This document shows positions 61,601 to 64,000 of a DNA stretch of 64,000 bases, one piece after another (position 1 is the first letter of the stretch; every line of letters begins with the position of its first letter). Origin of the DNA: Emiliania huxleyi CCMP1516 (taxonomy: Eukaryota; Haptophyta; Isochrysidales; Noelaerhabdaceae); assembly GCF_000372725.1 (NCBI RefSeq), contig NW_005198167.1:584242-648241 (forward strand), written 5' to 3'. The translations under genes were made by a program, and so were the position numbers. Under the pieces are notes generated by a model. It ran no database searches and was not told where the DNA came from. It saw nothing but the letters and a program-made list of their open reading frames with translations.

Positions 61601-62219
61601 GCGGCGGTGAGGGCGGCAGTCGTAAGGGCGCAGCAGTGTAGGAGGGGCGGGAGCTGGAAGGGGGGGGAGGGGGGGGGGCAGCCGGGAGAATAGGGGCGGA
61701 AGGGCGGCAGGTAAGAGAGAGGCCGGTGTGTGCGAGGCCCGCGCCGAGCAGGTCGTCGACGCTCAGCTGCGGGGCATCGGGCATCGACAGCTCGCCCTCC
61801 TCGTGGCCCTCGGTGCGCTCTCGCGGCCGCCGGGCGCCGCTCGCGCGCAATCCCACGGCCTGCAGCATTGCGGCACCCTCGGAGGAGCGGGCGGCCTTCT
61901 TCTTGGCCGCGCCGCCGCCACCAGCGCCCTCGCCGTCGCTCTCAGAGAGCATGCGTGAGAGATCTGTGACGTCATCGGGGTCGACCGATGAGCCCATAGA
62001 CTCCAGATCATCCGGACGCCGCCGGACGCCGACCCCGTCGTCGTCCTCATCCGAGGTGATCTCCTCGTCCTCGCCTGCCAGGCCGCCGTCGCTCTCCTCA
62101 GAGTCATCGTCGAGAGCGCGGCGGCGGCGAGCGCCCGCTTCTTCGCGGTCGTCCTCAAAGACGTCCTCCTCAAAGACCGCCGCGGATGGCGGCGTGCCGC
62201 GATGCACCTTCTTCGGCAT
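58679..62219 (-). CDS. UTP14: U3 snoRNA-associated protein Utp14, about six exons
   Basis: A component of the small-subunit processome that binds U3 snoRNP and activates the helicase Dhr1 during 18S rRNA maturation in the nucleolus. The start is ATG 62219 (MPKKVHRGTPPSAAVFEEDV). The N-part is acidic (EEITSDEDDDG). Middle exons give LELSDKRRIERKAAAEAAHA, GWEGAVQKQAAAESLSF, AAKRMAEMKKMRDLLFYHEA and KIKSRSYRKVHKKASKARAE (the conserved KIKSKxYRK core of Utp14), then ERMTLKHKNT|SRWAKHALKQ. The C-part has LPGWGDWAGLG, the family's GWGSWAG signature, and ends FKTREQFERSMRNPVGLEWN ... RKTKRPRV at 58679. An intron after TLKHKNT carries GAGACACTCCC tandem units (60500-60545). Ala/Pro-rich inserts lengthen it relative to animal Utp14. 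Confidence 0.88.
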
Positions 62220-63159
62220 GGGTGGCACTAAGCGTCGACGAGGCCGCGCTGGAAAAAAGAATTTCATTTGCGACGTCCTGATTCCTACATACATACCTCC
62301 TAGCATGGAGGACGGGCCCACACGCACACACACGCTGCACACGATTGGCACGGGGGCCGACACGAGGCACACTGTCACCGCGGCCGTAGCACCACTCGCT
62401 CGTATCAGACACGTACGGCTGCTTCGTTCGCTCAATCGAGCCTGCCAAACAAAGTAAACCCAAAAACCGCGACGAATCGGCGCGGCAGCGGGCGGACGTC
62501 AAAGGACGCGGCCGCGAAGCAAGTGCACGGCGACAGAAAACGTGTGGTCGGCTGGCCAGAGGACGACTCACAATGCAAAATCGGAAAGACATCACGAGGG
62601 GCCGTATAAACGGTGCCGCAGCGGCCCGGGACACTAACAGTGAGTTGCTGCCACTCGCCCGGCCTCCTCCCCCTCGGGCTCGCCCGGAAAGTGGGCTTGC
62701 GCACCGGCGCCCCCCCCAGCACGCCGACTCGAGGTGTACCCTCCGGCCACCTGGGAGGGGAGCGGAGTCCGATTTTGGCCCATTGGCTTCATCATGATGG
62801 ATACGGAGGTGGCCAGCCCTTGGTTGTGCACCTGCGGCGCGAAGAGGAGGTGATCTCGGCGGACGACGGCCATGCCGAGAGCGGGCGCAGCGCGGAAGAG
62901 GGTGCGCAGCGCGTCGCGGCCGCGCGCTTGGGAGCCGGGCGGGGTGGCCGAAGGGGGTGGGACGCCTGCATGTGCTCGAATCTCCCACCCGCATACGCAA
63001 GCCGAGCCGCGAACGGCGGGGAGGGAGTTTTGGAGGGTCAGCCAAGGACGCGCATGGCGAGTGACAAACTAACGCAACCTCCCCCGTCCCTGGTTTCTCA
63101 TCGTGTCGAGCTCGCTACGTCCTACGAGCTCTCTAACTGCACAGCACTCCTCGTTGAGC
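62220..63159. other. Utp14 5' flank and spacer
   Basis: Contains repeat D copy 2 (62290-62400), 70-180 bp upstream of the Utp14 start. Open frames further on are Arg/Pro-rich and unsupported. Confidence 0.5.
62290..62400 (-). repeat. Dispersed repeat D, copy 2
   Basis: On the minus strand GGTGCTACGGCCGCGGTGAC ... CCAATCGTGTGCAGCGTGTG ... GGGCCCGTCCTCCATGC. About 90% identical to 8200-8305. Confidence 0.75.
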
Positions 63160-63729
63160 CTAGCGGCTCCCGTATCGCCCACGCCAACATTCTTCTTCTT
63201 CTTCTTGCCCTTCTTGCCCTTGGGCCCTTGCTGCACTTAGCCGCTCAACCTCCGCCAGCAGCAGCTCCTTGGCATGCCGCGCCGCCTCCATCTGCTTTGC
63301 TTCCCACGCTGCCGCTTCCTCTAAAGCAGCGCCGCCACTAAGCGGCGCAACCAAGTTCTCGCATTGTTTGCATGAGCACGTGTCCTGCTTGGCGCGGCGC
63401 ACAATCCGCGCGCGGCGAGTGAGGTGCGTGAGAGCAGAAGACTGACAGCAGGAGCTGCAGGAGCTGCAGGAGCTGCGCGGGTCGGATGGGCGGTGACGCC
63501 GTCGAGCGACGGCGCAAAGGTCAATCGCTGCTGCTGCGCCAACGAGAGCGGCGACACGAGGCTGCTTGCAGCTGGCAGAGCGAATCGCGATTCCGGCGGC
63601 CGCCGTCAGCCCGCCGACACCGACGGCCTGGCTGAGGTCAAACTCCTCCACACGTCGGACCAGCCATGCGTCGGCCACGGCGACGAGACGTCTGTATGCA
63701 GACAGCCCGACACCCGGGCGATAGAACAT
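63160..63729 (-). CDS. Hypothetical Cys-rich protein with C-terminal coiled coil
   Basis: A 189-codon frame starting MFYRPGVGLSAYRRLVAVAD. It has an amphipathic/hydrophobic stretch (VGVGGLTAAAGIAIRSA), a CSSCSSCC cluster, TCSCKQCENLVAPLSG, and a charged helix AAAWEAKQMEAARHAKELLL followed by an acidic-basic tail (GQEEEEECWRGRYGSR). The CSCKQC and CSSCSSC groups could bind metal. Balanced codon use favours coding, but no homologue is recognised and exons may extend beyond 63729. Confidence 0.4.
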   Translation of the reverse strand: MFYRPGVGLSAYRRLVAVADAWLVRRVEEFDLSQAVGVGGLTAAAGIAIRSASCKQPRVAALVGAAAAIDLCAVARRRHRPSDPRSSCSSCSSCCQSSALTHLTRRARIVRRAKQDTCSCKQCENLVAPLSGGAALEEAAAWEAKQMEAARHAKELLLAEVERLSAARAQGQEGQEEEEECWRGRYGSR

Positions 63730-64000
63730 GCCAGCTGGGCTCTTCCACAGGGCTCTCGTGGCCCGTCAGGCAAGCCACAGGACCGGCCATGTGCGTGGGT
63801 AGTCGAGCGGTGGCCGGAGGTAGCCTCCAGTAGTGCCTCTCAGTTCGACACCTCGGTCTCGACCACTGCCCCTGTCCCTGCCGCCGCCGTCGCCGTCCGA
63901 TTCCTCCCCGCCGCCCGGCCTGATCCGCGGCGTGCAACGCCCCCCACGCACAAACATGGGCACACACCTCGGCATCGCCGACCCCCCAGCCCCCTGCCGC
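63730..64000. other. Window end
   Basis: Minus-strand frames (63638-63967) may continue the Cys-rich gene. Nothing can be firmly assigned. Confidence 0.3.

Overview
The window is a GC-rich nuclear segment of a unicellular eukaryote, most likely a microalga with a secondary plastid. A haptophyte of the Emiliania/Chrysochromulina kind, or a pelagophyte, would fit; the sequence alone does not settle this. The evidence is: spliceosomal introns (many GC-AG rather than GT-AG), eukaryotic housekeeping proteins (Prp19, DIS3/Rrp44, Utp14, DGAT2), a heme oxygenase with a long hydrophobic targeting leader, a pherophorin-like SPPP-rich wall/matrix protein, and abundant microsatellites, homopolymers and small dispersed repeats. 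A 100-base N gap (34462-34561) and a noisy homopolymer stretch (about 31850-32100) show that this is draft assembly.

Layout. 1-596: last exons of Prp19 (+). 600-2400: a 920-bp hAT-like element (877-1796, 8-bp target duplication) inserted in an older retroposon. 2512-4555: Gly/Met-rich protein. 5374-7161: intronless glycosyltransferase-methyltransferase fusion. 9063-14268: secreted-type genes (PHB-depolymerase-like esterase, ependymin-like Cys-rich protein, pherophorin-like protein). 14397-15285: an 889-bp TIR element with a second copy at 36592-37510. 15458-17439: DGAT2. 17655-18888: direct repeats enclosing an inverted pherophorin-like fragment. 19425-22056 (-): heme oxygenase and a glyoxalase-like membrane protein. 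22-26 kb: repeats and gene remnants. 26185-27816: HGG-type alpha/beta hydrolase. 28477-29027 (-): small tail-anchored repeat protein. 31231-36211: zinc-finger plus alpha/beta-hydrolase gene with three introners. 37608-38456 (-): OsmC-like. 41626-42270 (-): lipocalin-like. 43583-47952 (-): DIS3/Rrp44. 49206-50249 (-): hotdog thioesterase. 52303-55833: glucose-6-phosphate dehydrogenase. 56359-58008: protein with a duplicated about 70-residue domain. 58679-62219 (-): Utp14. 63160-63729 (-): Cys-rich hypothetical.

The most notable result is a family of introner elements, transposons that make introns. Five introns in three unrelated genes (10910-11070, 32266-32532, 33378-33706, 34902-35092, and 45665-45824 on the minus strand) carry the same element. 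In every case the intron starts with an 8-bp sequence that is repeated, 6-7 of 8 matching, as the first 8 bases of the next exon. The left target-site copy therefore supplies the GT or GC donor, and the element supplies the AG acceptor.

There is no operon-like organisation. Genes are separate units, and the spaces between them are largely filled with small mobile elements and their debris.
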